The notes under the pieces were generated by a model. The model searched no databases and had not been told where the DNA came from. It saw nothing but the letters and a program-made list of their open reading frames with translations. Both the position numbers and the translations under genes were made by a program. From Pseudomonas parafulva (GTDB taxonomy: Bacteria; Pseudomonadota; Gammaproteobacteria; Pseudomonadales; Pseudomonadaceae): a stretch of 64,000 nt of DNA. Shown here piece after piece: positions 1 through 7,925 of the stretch. Within the stretch, counting starts at the first letter, position 1, and each line of letters starts with the position of its first letter. The stretch covers positions 1,488,001-1,552,000 of the forward strand of contig NZ_CP009747.1 in the NCBI RefSeq assembly GCF_000800255.1. The letters are read 5' to 3'.

Positions 1-1204
1 CGTTGACCCGCTTGAAATGGTCGATGTCGAGCACGATGGCGCAGAACGGGCGCTCGTCGGCCTGCAGCAGCGACAGGGTGAAGTCCAGTCGACGGCGGTT
101 GCCCAGGCCCGTGAGTGGATCGGTCTGCGCGTCCTGGTTGAGCCGGCCGATGCGTTCTTGCAGCAGCTTCAGGCTGAACAGCAAGGCGCGCTTGAGCTCG
201 GCGGCCTCGAAGTACCAGGCGCGCACGCCATGGATACGTTCCAGGGTGTCAGGTCGGTCGAATGCACGCGCGCCTGCGGCCAGCTCCCAGAGGGGCCGGG
301 TGATGGTCAGCGCCAGCCACCATAGGGCGATACCGGCCAGCAGGGCCAACGGCACTGAGAGTTCCACCACGTCGAGGATCAAGCGCTTGGTGGGGGCCAG
401 GGTCTGGGTCAACGGCTGCTGTGCAACGATGCCCCAGCCGGTGCTGGGCACTGTGGCGAAGCCGGCGAGCATGTCTACGCCAAAGCTGTTGGTCACTTGC
501 TTCACGCCACTGCCGCGGCTGTGCAGTTCGTTGATCAGGCTGTTGGTCTTGATCAGCATGCCCACGCGGTTGGGGTCAGGGTGATAGAGCATGCGGCGCT
601 CGGCATCGACCACGTAGATGTACGAGCCGTCCTGATAAAAATGCTCGCCCAGCAGTTTCTCCAGAATGTTGTGCTGGCGCAGGTACAGGCTGCCGCCGAC
701 GTAACCCAGGTAGCGACCGTCTTCGCTGAAGATCGGCTGCGACGCGACCACGATGAGGTTGTTGGCAGCGGAGACGAACGGCGACGACACCATCGGCCGT
801 TTGACCCGCAACGCCTCGAGGGTGCCTGGGCTGTCCATGCGCTGGCCGACGATGCTGCGCAGGGGCGCGGGAGAGATTGCGCGCAGCACGCCTTGGTTGT
901 CGACGACGAAGGTGGAATTGAAGGCGCTGCTTTGGGCCAGCAGCCGTTCGGTTTCCTCTCGCACCGGGGTGTCGTCGTTCAGGGCCTGCGGCAGGTTGCG
1001 GGCACTGAAGGCCAATTGCTTGAGCGCGTTCTGCATGAACAGCTCGGTAATCGACGCCAACTTGGCCGCGTAGACCCGGTTGGACTCCAGCGCGTGATCG
1101 ATGAGCAACTGGCGCTGCACTCGGTAGCTGGCGAAGTAGCTGCTCAGAAGCATCACAACGGCGGTGAGCGCCGACAGCAGGAGGATGAGCGTGCGCAGAT
1201 CCAT
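1..1204 (-). CDS. Membrane-anchored GGDEF protein (probable diguanylate cyclase), C-terminus cut by window edge
   Basis: Read on the minus strand from an ATG at 1204, 401 codons are visible before the window ends. The protein opens with a hydrophobic segment (about residues 4-24), followed by a long periplasmic region of Cache type, where phrases such as YLGYVGGSLYL and DGSYIYVVD are typical. A second membrane segment near residue 275 follows. A short linker then leads into the start of a GGDEF domain: DPLTGLGNRRRLD and, at the very edge, LDIDHFKRVN. The catalytic GG(D/E)EF loop itself lies outside the window, so activity cannot be judged. The family senses a ligand outside the inner membrane and makes cyclic di-GMP. 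The gene follows the lipoprotein gene on the same strand after about 130 nt. Confidence 0.85.
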   Translation of the reverse strand, partial: MDLRTLILLLSALTAVVMLLSSYFASYRVQRQLLIDHALESNRVYAAKLASITELFMQNALKQLAFSARNLPQALNDDTPVREETERLLAQSSAFNSTFVVDNQGVLRAISPAPLRSIVGQRMDSPGTLEALRVKRPMVSSPFVSAANNLIVVASQPIFSEDGRYLGYVGGSLYLRQHNILEKLLGEHFYQDGSYIYVVDAERRMLYHPDPNRVGMLIKTNSLINELHSRGSGVKQVTNSFGVDMLAGFATVPSTGWGIVAQQPLTQTLAPTKRLILDVVELSVPLALLAGIALWWLALTITRPLWELAAGARAFDRPDTLERIHGVRAWYFEAAELKRALLFSLKLLQERIGRLNQDAQTDPLTGLGNRRRLDFTLSLLQADERPFCAIVLDIDHFKRVN

Positions 1205-1332
1205 GCGCAGGCCTTTTTTAGCGTTTGGCAATCCTAGGCTCGCTGACTGGGTGGTCGGAATAACCTTACTCGGAATGTGCGGTGGCAGCTATGGGGCGTG
1301 GCGAATAGGCCGCGAAAATGCCTCGCCGACTT

Positions 1333-1821
1333 TCAGCGATCTTCAGTGGCGGGCGCTGCGAGGTTCGCCAGTTCGTCCTGCACCTGTTGCATGCGTTGCG
1401 CTGCCAAGGCCTGGACCTTCTTGTCCTGGGCGGTGGCGCGCATCAGCCCAGTGAGCTTTTCGCTCAGACGCTTGCCTTCTTCGCTTTCCCCCAGCGCCCG
1501 TGCCTTGGCCGGGTCCTGGGTGGCCGCGACGATGGTGTCGAATTCGGCGTCGGTGAAGTGCTTTTCGCTGTAGAGCTTGAACAGATCGTTGCGCTGGTCT
1601 TCCACGGTCAGATGCTTGCGCAGCACCTGCTTGATGGTGTCCTGCGGCACGGAAGGGTAGGTCATCGCCAGCAATTGGGCCATGCGCTCGATGTTGTGGT
1701 CGTAGGCTTGCTGCAGCGGCAGGTTGGCCAGGATCCGCTCTTCGCGGGTGGGTTTCTGGTCGCAGGCGGCGAGGGCGGCGAGCAGCAGCAGGGGCAGCAA
1801 CAGTTTCGGCAGGCGGGGCAT
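1333..1821 (-). CDS. Small lipoprotein of unknown function
   Basis: 162 residues from the ATG at 1821. The N-terminus (MPRLPK, a leucine-rich core, then LAAC) is a type II signal peptide with lipobox Cys20, so the mature protein should be lipidated and attached to a membrane. The mature part is charged and helical, without obvious repeats. Its spacing of residues resembles the DUF2059-type helical domain (an F-T-x-x-E-F block near residue 90), but I am not certain of that. A longer reading frame extends upstream; this start was chosen because it begins exactly at the signal peptide. The gene sits upstream of, and on the same strand as, the GGDEF gene. Confidence 0.8.
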   Translation of the reverse strand: MPRLPKLLLPLLLLAALAACDQKPTREERILANLPLQQAYDHNIERMAQLLAMTYPSVPQDTIKQVLRKHLTVEDQRNDLFKLYSEKHFTDAEFDTIVAATQDPAKARALGESEEGKRLSEKLTGLMRATAQDKKVQALAAQRMQQVQDELANLAAPATEDR

Positions 1822-1994
1822 GGAAGAGGCTCGAGTAAGTTCTCGACAGTGTACTGCAAGGCAGTCCGGACGACAGCGTGGGAAATGTCCTTGAGAATCG
1901 ACTGGCAGCGCCGCCGTGATGCTCGACACCGCGTTTTTGACGCACAGGGCGGAGCACCCGGTTAATGCAGCTCGACTTTCAAAAGGAGCGCTTC

Positions 1995-2333
1995 ATGCAC
2001 ATCGACGAACTGATTGACGCCATTGTCCCGCATCTGCCTTTCCATTCGGTGGAGGCCGCGCAAGCCTTTCTCTCGACCCTGGCGCCTGACGATCAGATCG
2101 CACTGATCTCGGCCCTGTATTTCGGCCGCTCGCACTTGGGCAGCGACTGCGTCAACGAGGACTTCCTGCCGTACCTGCGCTCTGGGCAGATGAACCGGCT
2201 GTGGGAACAGGACTCCATTGTTCCGGCCGACTTCGCCACCATCCTGTACGAAAAAGGCAGCAATCTGGCCAGCTACTACGACGCGTTCCTGCGTGCCACC
2301 AACGGTTCAGGCTACGACCGCGCCGCGTACTGA
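1995..2333 (+). CDS. Hypothetical protein, 112 aa
   Basis: The start at 1995 is set by a good Shine-Dalgarno (AAAGGAGC) 8 nt upstream; an in-frame ATG 30 nt earlier lacks one. The product is soluble, acidic and helix-rich (MHIDELIDAIVPHL at the start), with no signal peptide or membrane segment. I do not recognise a named domain. Codon use is that of the neighbouring genes. It converges on the small membrane-protein gene that follows. Confidence 0.75.
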   Translation: MHIDELIDAIVPHLPFHSVEAAQAFLSTLAPDDQIALISALYFGRSHLGSDCVNEDFLPYLRSGQMNRLWEQDSIVPADFATILYEKGSNLASYYDAFLRATNGSGYDRAAY

Positions 2334-2352
2334 TGCCGCCGGGCGGCGCGTC

Positions 2353-2508
2353 TCATTCCTTCAGTGGATTGCGCAGGCGCACCCAGACGATGGCGGGCAA
2401 GGCCATCAGCAGCCACTTCAGGTACTGGTTCACGGCGAAGCGTTCGCACAGCACGCCGATGGCCGTACACAGCACGACGACCACCAGGAATTGAATCATT
2501 CTGCTCAT
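2353..2508 (-). CDS. Small membrane protein, 51 aa
   Basis: A short frame of 51 codons from ATG at 2508, with GAGG about 8 nt upstream. The protein is mostly one or two hydrophobic stretches: residues 5-20, rich in Val/Leu, and residues 31-44, KWLLMALPAIVWV. It ends with a charged tail, RLRNPLKE, as expected for a small inner-membrane protein. Nothing indicates a function. The neighbour at 1995-2333 converges on it with only 19 nt between stops. Confidence 0.6.
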   Translation of the reverse strand: MSRMIQFLVVVVLCTAIGVLCERFAVNQYLKWLLMALPAIVWVRLRNPLKE

Positions 2509-2575
2509 CTGACCGGCCTCGGTTGTTTGCGGGAGGGCGATGGTAACCCCATCGCCCGTCTGCCGTCGCCCCGGC

Positions 2576-3730
2576 TCACAAGTACTTGAGCCAGCGAATG
2601 TCGCGGCGCCGCGCCTTGAACCGGGCGAAGCGCTGCACCGGCGGATACAAGGCCACGGCCAGCAGCACCGTCATCACCCAGACGTCGCCGACGCTGTCGA
2701 AGCCGAAGTAATCGCCGTGATTGCGCCCGAACATGCCGAGGGCGATCAGGTACAGCACTTTCAGCACATAAAGGTGCAATAGATAGAAGAACATCGGCGC
2801 GCTGCCCAGCACCGTCAGCACAGCGATCCAGCGGGTATCGCCCACGCGCTCGAACGCGCGCAGCAATAGCAGACCGATGCCGAGGGTGAGCAGCAGGAAC
2901 AGCAGCGACGGTGGGTACTTGGTGATGTTGAGCAGGCTCATGACGGTGTGCGTGAGGTCATCATGCACTCGCCAGGCCGCTTCGCCGTAACCGTTAATCG
3001 CGCGCAACACGACGAAGCCCAACAAGGCGCCACAGCCGGCCATCAGCAATTTGCTGGCGCGCGATGCGGCATCGCTGCCGCGCGCGAACCAGGGGCCGAG
3101 GCCGTAGCCCAGGGCGATCACGCCGATCCATGGCAGCAGCGGGTAGGTGACGCGCAGGCGCAGTTGTGGCGCCACCTCGAGCCAACTGCGCTCATGCAGC
3201 ACCGCCCAGGGTGCATGCCACAGCGAGTCGGGGGCGACATGCAGGCCGTCGAGCAGGTTGTGTCCGGCCACGATGAGCACACCCAGTGCCAGCAGCATCG
3301 GGCGTGGCAGCCAGATCAGCAGCGACAGGGCGATCATGCTCAGGCCGATGGCCCAGATCACCTGCAGGTAGATCACGCTGGGCGGCAGTTGCAGGCTCCA
3401 GGCGAGGTTCACCAAGGTCAGTTCGAGCACCACCAGAAACAGGCCGCGCTTGAACAGGAACGCCGAAACGTCGCCCCGGCCCTGGTATTTTTCGCCATAC
3501 AGCCAGGCGCTCAGACCGGTCAGCAGCACGAACACCGGCGCGCACAGGTGCGCCAGGGTGCGGCTGAGAAACAGCGCAGGCTCCGTGGTGTCGATGTCCA
3601 TCGGGTCGCCGACCTGGCGGTGCAGCAGGAAAGTCTCGCGCACGTGGTCCAGCAGCATGAACAGCATGACCAGGCCACGCAGGGCATCGATGCTGTGCAG
3701 GCGAGTCGCAGGGATGTTTGAAGTTGGCAT
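2576..3730 (-). CDS. Multi-pass membrane protein with heparan-alpha-glucosaminide N-acetyltransferase-like (DUF1624) domain
   Basis: 384 residues from the ATG at 3730. The N-terminal block RLHSIDALRGLVMLFMLLDH is the hallmark of the YeiB/DUF1624 family of membrane acyltransferases: a Asp-Ala-Leu-Arg-Gly motif, then a His near residue 27. It is followed by LFLSRTLAHLCAPVFVLLTG and about ten hydrophobic segments. The family is thought to move acyl groups across or onto envelope sugars; the substrate here is unknown. The frame could be extended upstream by 62 codons, but the extension is low-complexity and lacks the family's start. The gene lies 103 nt downstream of the riboswitch-controlled TonB receptor on the same strand, separated from it by a hairpin. 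Confidence 0.8.
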   Translation of the reverse strand: MPTSNIPATRLHSIDALRGLVMLFMLLDHVRETFLLHRQVGDPMDIDTTEPALFLSRTLAHLCAPVFVLLTGLSAWLYGEKYQGRGDVSAFLFKRGLFLVVLELTLVNLAWSLQLPPSVIYLQVIWAIGLSMIALSLLIWLPRPMLLALGVLIVAGHNLLDGLHVAPDSLWHAPWAVLHERSWLEVAPQLRLRVTYPLLPWIGVIALGYGLGPWFARGSDAASRASKLLMAGCGALLGFVVLRAINGYGEAAWRVHDDLTHTVMSLLNITKYPPSLLFLLLTLGIGLLLLRAFERVGDTRWIAVLTVLGSAPMFFYLLHLYVLKVLYLIALGMFGRNHGDYFGFDSVGDVWVMTVLLAVALYPPVQRFARFKARRRDIRWLKYL

Positions 3731-3793
3731 GGGGGACGTCTGGAAAAAAAAGCGAGATGTTATCTTATTTCTTTTGTCGGTGTGGCGTTGTCT

Positions 3794-3828
3794 TGCCGCT
3801 TCGCAGGCCTTTGCCCGGCGAAGCGGCA
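3794..3828 (-). terminator. Hairpin after TonB receptor gene
   Basis: TGCCGCTTCGC at 3794-3804 pairs perfectly with GCGAAGCGGCA at 3818-3828, an 11-bp stem with a 13-nt loop. It starts 6 nt after the receptor's stop codon. No run of U follows on the minus strand, so it may act as a weak terminator or as a 3' stabiliser. Confidence 0.5.
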
Positions 3829-3833
3829 CAGCG

Positions 3834-5963
3834 TCAGAAGCGGTAGTCCAGCGTCGCGAAATACGACCGTGGCGTGCCCAGCAGCCACTGCTCGCCACTG
3901 TGGGCCGCGACCACATACTGGCGGTCGAACAGGTTGTTCAGTTGCAGGCCAAGACGCACCTCGGGCAGCACCTGCCAGCCAAGATTGGCGTCCATCACGG
4001 TATAGCCCGGTACGCTGGCCAGGTTCGCAGTGTCGGCGTAACGCTGATCGACGTAGCGCAGGCCGACGCCGGCATCGACACGCTCGCCGAAGCCTTTGCT
4101 CAGCCACAGATTGGCGGTGCGCCGAGGCACATTGGCCGGTCGATTGCCGGCACGATCCTGGAACACGCCATCGACGCTTTCAACGAAATCGTCGTACCGG
4201 GCGCGCACCACTGCGGCGTTGGCCGACAGTTGCCATTGCTGGCCCAGGTCCAGCTCCAGGCTGGCTTCCAGCCCGTCCGAACGCTGCTGGCCGGCCTGCT
4301 GCTTGTCATGGGTCAGCGGATCGTCCACCAGCAGCTTCTTCTTGACGATGTGGTACGCCGCCAGGGTCCACTCGCCACGCCCCTCCCAGAAGCGCTGCTT
4401 GAGCCCTAGCTCGGTTTGCCTGGACTCGGTGAGGTCGTAGCCGATACGGCTGGCACTGAGGCTGACCAGGTCGCCCACGCCGTCCTCGCTGGTCGAATAC
4501 TGGCCGTACAGCGACAGGTCGTCGCTGACCGCGAACACCAGTCCCGCACGCCAGTTGCCGCCGTTCAGGCTGCGATCGACGCGGCTGTCGTCCACCAGGT
4601 TGTCGCGCTCGATATGGTTCTGGTCGCGGCGGATGCCGGTGACCAGCGACAAGCGCTCGCTGAGTTGGGTACGGTTTTCGGCGAACAGGGCGAAGGTGCG
4701 AGTCGTGGACAGGGTTTGCGGGCGGGTCGCGCTGGCGCTCTGGAAACGTCCCGGCGCCGGACTCCAGGGGTCGATGAAGTCGCCGGGTTGCAGGTCGTCG
4801 TAGGGCGAATTGCTGTCGACGTTGAAGCGGATCCGGTTGTACTCGGCGCCGACCACGGTCTTGCTGGTCAAGCCGAACAGGCTGTGATCGAAACTCAAGC
4901 TCTGGCGGTCGCCTATCTGTTCCTGGTTGTGGCGGATTTCAAGGTAGCTCTGCCGGGCCAGCAGGTCACGATCCGGGTCCCAGCGGTAGTCCTCGGCATT
5001 GCGCCAGTGCCGACGGCTCTTGACGTAGTACAGCTGGTTGCTGGCACTGACGCTGTCGCTGATGGCCCAGTCGGTGTTCAGTCGCGTCCACTCGTCGTGG
5101 TAGCGCTGCACGTCGTTGCGGATGTTGTAGTTCTTGTCGCGCAGGCTGCCGTGCAGGCGGCCGTCGATCAGCGGGGTGCCGAAATAGTTCGCCGGCTGGT
5201 CATCGCCACGGTCGTGGGCGAGGGTGAAGCTCAGGTCGTCGCTGGCGTCGAAGCGCAGCGCCGCGTTCACCGCAAGGCTGCGCGAATCGGTGCGATCGAC
5301 CCAGCCATTGCCTTGCTGTTGATCGAGGACCAGGCGGTAGCTGAGCCGTTCGCTCAGGCTACCGCCGCTGTCCAGGCCCATCTGTTGGCGGTCCCAGGAG
5401 CCGTAGCCCAGGCGCAGGTGGTTGCGAACTTCGCCTGCCAGGGGCTTTTTCGGGATCACATTGATGACCGCGCCGGTGGCACCTTCGCCGTACAACACCG
5501 AGGCCGGACCGCGAATCACGTCGATGCGCTCGACCATCCACGGGTCGACCGGAAAGCTCTGGGTGCCGGCACCGGTGTACAGGCGCGAGCCGTCGAACAG
5601 GGTCATCACCGAGCTGTGGCCGGTGAAGCCTCGGGCGGAGAGGGCGGTGTTACCGTTGCCGGGCGTGCCGATCGAGGTGATGCCCGGCGCGCGGGTCACG
5701 GCGTCCTGTACAGTGCGGTTGGCGCGCTGCAGGATCTGTTCGGCGGTCAGGCTGCTGGTGCTGGCCGGGGTGTCCAAGGCGCTGAGGTTCAGGCGCGAGC
5801 CGGCCTGGGTCGGGGTGGCCAGGTCGATGCGTGGCTCTTCCAGTGTGTCGGTGACGGCCGTTGCCGGCAGTGCGAGCACGCCGCCGGTGGAGGTTTCGGC
5901 CAGGGACGGCAAGGAGACGGCCATGCAGGCGGCCAGGGTGTGAAGCGTGAAGTGTCGGGACAT
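3834..5963 (-). CDS. TonB-dependent outer-membrane receptor under cobalamin riboswitch control
   Basis: 709 residues from ATG at 5963, with a signal peptide (MSRHFTLHTLAACMAVSLPS, cleavage after LAE). The plug domain is clear at about residues 60-170: LTAEQILQRANRTVQDAVTR, the VERIDVIRGPASVLYGEGA block and INVIPKKP. A 22-strand barrel ending in YRF follows. By sequence it resembles ferric-siderophore receptors (FhuA/FpvA class) more than BtuB. However, a cobalamin riboswitch lies just upstream in the leader, so the substrate is probably a corrinoid or something whose import is needed when B12 is low. The long upstream extension of the frame would read through the riboswitch and is rejected. 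It needs TonB-ExbB-ExbD, which is not in this window. Confidence 0.9.
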   Translation of the reverse strand: MSRHFTLHTLAACMAVSLPSLAETSTGGVLALPATAVTDTLEEPRIDLATPTQAGSRLNLSALDTPASTSSLTAEQILQRANRTVQDAVTRAPGITSIGTPGNGNTALSARGFTGHSSVMTLFDGSRLYTGAGTQSFPVDPWMVERIDVIRGPASVLYGEGATGAVINVIPKKPLAGEVRNHLRLGYGSWDRQQMGLDSGGSLSERLSYRLVLDQQQGNGWVDRTDSRSLAVNAALRFDASDDLSFTLAHDRGDDQPANYFGTPLIDGRLHGSLRDKNYNIRNDVQRYHDEWTRLNTDWAISDSVSASNQLYYVKSRRHWRNAEDYRWDPDRDLLARQSYLEIRHNQEQIGDRQSLSFDHSLFGLTSKTVVGAEYNRIRFNVDSNSPYDDLQPGDFIDPWSPAPGRFQSASATRPQTLSTTRTFALFAENRTQLSERLSLVTGIRRDQNHIERDNLVDDSRVDRSLNGGNWRAGLVFAVSDDLSLYGQYSTSEDGVGDLVSLSASRIGYDLTESRQTELGLKQRFWEGRGEWTLAAYHIVKKKLLVDDPLTHDKQQAGQQRSDGLEASLELDLGQQWQLSANAAVVRARYDDFVESVDGVFQDRAGNRPANVPRRTANLWLSKGFGERVDAGVGLRYVDQRYADTANLASVPGYTVMDANLGWQVLPEVRLGLQLNNLFDRQYVVAAHSGEQWLLGTPRSYFATLDYRF

Positions 5964-6081
5964 GTCGTTCCACTGTTGCAGGAATGAATGGATCCCGGTG
6001 GAAACAACGCAAAGACGCGCGGCCCCGCACGCAAGCGCGGGACACCGGCCTGCGCCCGCCCACCGCGGGTTTGCCAACTGA

Positions 6082-6262
6082 AGCTTCAGGCCGGTCTCCG
6101 GGCTTGCGAGGATCGTGAAGCCTTCACCTTCCCATGCGGGTGCACAGTGGTGTGTTGAAGGATTCGCTCGCTTACCGTTGCGGGGGCAGCGCCGGACTTG
6201 TCCGCATGGACGCACCGGCTTCCCGTTTCACCCTGCGCACGGCGGCGCAGGACACCTGAAAC
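6082..6262 (-). promoter_or_regulatory. Cobalamin (B12) riboswitch
   Basis: On the minus strand the leader contains the conserved pieces of the cobalamin riboswitch in order. First comes a GGTGTCC element near 6255, then GTGAAACGGGAAGCCGGTG. The B12 box-like GCCGGCGCTGCCCCCGCAACG-type core (about 6180-6205) follows, then GCATGGGAAGG, and finally AGCCCGGAGACCGGCC at about 6088-6105. The distance to the receptor's ATG at 5963 is about 120 nt, which leaves room for an expression platform that hides the ribosome site. High cobalamin is expected to shut off the downstream receptor. Confidence 0.92.
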
Positions 6263-6432
6263 TGGCGCGCATATGACCACCTGCCTGGGGGCGAGTCAAT
6301 CGTTTGAGGGGATGGCGATGTGACAGACCGCAAATTCACGCTTTTTTCTCATATTTTTTTCGAACTTTTCTGCTGCACGTTGTCTCGAAACGACCGTTCG
6401 CCCTATTTATTCAGTCATGGAGACTTCTGCGA
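6263..6432. other. Intergenic region between riboswitch leader and outer-membrane protein gene
   Basis: This is the remainder of a 469-nt gene-free stretch (5964-6432) with the B12 riboswitch in its left part. It must hold two divergent promoters. The part at 6335-6375 is AT-rich with T-runs. No operator or convincing -35/-10 pair could be assigned by eye. Confidence 0.4.
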
Positions 6433-7179
6433 ATGTTTACTGCAAAACTGCTGCGTCACGCTTGCGCATTGGCCCTGGTCGGCACGCCTCTGGCAGCGAT
6501 GGCTGCGCCGAGCACCGATCCTCTGTTCACCTTCGGTCTGCTGGGCTCTTACAACAAGTTCAAATTCGAAGGCGGCAGCGACTCCGACAAGGAGCACATG
6601 GGTCAAGGCGGCGTGTTCGCCAACTTTGGCAACAAGATGACCGCCGAATCCGGCTTCATCTACCAAGTGGGTGCCGAAGCCAAGTACGGCAAGAAAAACG
6701 ACGACAAGCTCAAGGAAGCTCAGGCTGACCTGGATCTGGGCTGGCGCGCCGCGCTGGATGCGCGCAACTTCGTCGACGTGATCATCGGTGGCGGCTACAG
6801 CTGGACCCGCTTCGAACCCGAGATCAACGATCTGGACACCAAGCTGACCTACAAGTCGCCGTTCGCCAAGGCCGCGCTGGGTTACAACCACCAGTTCGAC
6901 GCCTCCACCCTGCGTGTGGAAGTGGGCGCTCGTCGCAGCATCGACGGTCGCGCGCGTCTGAAGGTCGAAGACTTCGAGAGCGACAGCGTCGACATGAAGG
7001 ACCGTACCAACCCGTACGCCGAAGTGTCGCTGTTGATGAACCAGCAAGGCGCCATGCCGATTCAGGCCGGCCTCTACTACACCCGCACCGAATACAAGAT
7101 CGACGAAGATTCGCCGGCTGCCGACAACACCAAGCTCAAGCGTGACGAGTTTGGCGTGAAGGTCGGTCTGGCGTTCTGA
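6433..7179 (+). CDS. Outer-membrane beta-barrel protein of unknown function
   Basis: 248 residues. The start at 6433 is supported by GGAG about 10 nt upstream and by the signal peptide that begins there (MFTAKLLRHACALALVGTPL, then AAMA). The mature protein alternates polar and hydrophobic residues with many aromatic residues (FGLLGSYNKFKF near the N-terminus, GLYYTRTEYKI and FGVKVGLAF at the end). The C-terminal Phe is the usual recognition residue of the BAM machinery. This is a predicted 8-10 strand barrel; no substrate can be named. It is divergent from the B12-regulated receptor. Confidence 0.75.
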   Translation: MFTAKLLRHACALALVGTPLAAMAAPSTDPLFTFGLLGSYNKFKFEGGSDSDKEHMGQGGVFANFGNKMTAESGFIYQVGAEAKYGKKNDDKLKEAQADLDLGWRAALDARNFVDVIIGGGYSWTRFEPEINDLDTKLTYKSPFAKAALGYNHQFDASTLRVEVGARRSIDGRARLKVEDFESDSVDMKDRTNPYAEVSLLMNQQGAMPIQAGLYYTRTEYKIDEDSPAADNTKLKRDEFGVKVGLAF

Positions 7180-7222
7180 CCCCGCGTGCCCCCGCCGTCC
7201 GGCAGGGGCGCAACGTGCGTGA

Positions 7223-7253
7223 TCGGTAGGGGCTGTGCAACAGCCTCTACCGA
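7223..7253. terminator. Bidirectional hairpin between convergent genes
   Basis: A 14-bp stem (7223-7236 with 7240-7253, one G-U pair) closes on a 3-nt loop. It includes the stop codon of the acetyltransferase gene on the minus strand and lies 43 nt after the barrel gene on the plus strand. There is no clear U-run on either side. Confidence 0.55.
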
Positions 7254-7816
7254 CCGCGTCGCCGTGACACTTTTGCCTCGATGTTCTTGCGTCCGATCAG
7301 CAGTGCGGGTTTTTCCGTGACTGGCTCATCGGCCAACCATTTGTACATCACCAGGCAGTCCACCAGTCCCAGGTGGGCATGGCGATAGGCCTTGGGCAGG
7401 CGCCCGACGATCTCGAAGCCCAGCTTCTGCCACAGCGCCACCGCCACCTCGTTGCTCGACACCACCGAATTGAACTGCAAGGCCAGAAAGCCTTCCTGGC
7501 GCGCCAGCTTCTGCGAGTGCTCGCACATCGCCCGGGCCACGCCGCGCCCGCGCGCCTGCTCGGTGACCATGTAGCCGCAGTTGCCCACATGGGCGCCGGG
7601 GCCTGCGGCATTGGCCTTGAGGTAGTAGGAACCGAGCAACTGACCCTCGGCCTCGGCCACGTAGGTGTGCAGCGGCAGGTCGAGCCAAAGCTGGCGCGCC
7701 TGCTGCTGGGTCAGTTGCGGGTCGTAGGCGTAGGTTTCGCGCGCGTGGACGACGTGCTGGAAGGTCGGCCAGAAGCGCTCGAAGTCCTCGGCGGTCATGG
7801 GGCGGAGCTGGATCAT
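7247..7816 (-). CDS. GNAT family N-acetyltransferase
   Basis: 189 residues from ATG at 7816, with AGGAAC six nt upstream. The fold is a standard GNAT: MIQLRPMTAEDFERFW opens it, and the acetyl-CoA binding loop is GYMVTEQARGRGVARAMCEH near residues 85-105 (R/Q-x-x-G-x-G/A pattern). A second half contains LQFNSVVSSNEVAVALWQKLGF, which is the usual N-x-x-A-x-x-L-x-x-x-x-GF motif. The basic C-terminal tail (VSRRRGR) is unusual and ends inside the terminator hairpin. Substrate unknown; proteins of this type often acetylate amino acids or toxins. Confidence 0.85.
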   Translation of the reverse strand: MIQLRPMTAEDFERFWPTFQHVVHARETYAYDPQLTQQQARQLWLDLPLHTYVAEAEGQLLGSYYLKANAAGPGAHVGNCGYMVTEQARGRGVARAMCEHSQKLARQEGFLALQFNSVVSSNEVAVALWQKLGFEIVGRLPKAYRHAHLGLVDCLVMYKWLADEPVTEKPALLIGRKNIEAKVSRRRGR

Positions 7817-7925
7817 GGGGGTTCCTGCCAGGGCTGGGCAGGCAAGTCTGGCGGCGTGGCTGGCCCCTTGCAAGCCTGGATGAGGGGTCCAAGGCTTGCT
7901 AGGGGCAAACAGACCGACGCTGGGT

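Noticed and set aside
4416..5987. A 523-codon open frame antisense to the B12-regulated receptor
   Set aside because: Composition is that of a shadow frame (Val/Ala/Gln-rich) and the receptor on the opposite strand is unmistakable.
5964..6215. Upstream extension of the TonB receptor frame to 6215
   Set aside because: It would read through the cobalamin riboswitch; the signal peptide begins at 5963.
6340..6420. Sigma-70 promoter before the outer-membrane protein gene (TTGTCT and TATTTA-like boxes)
   Set aside because: Spacing and match are too weak to support by eye.
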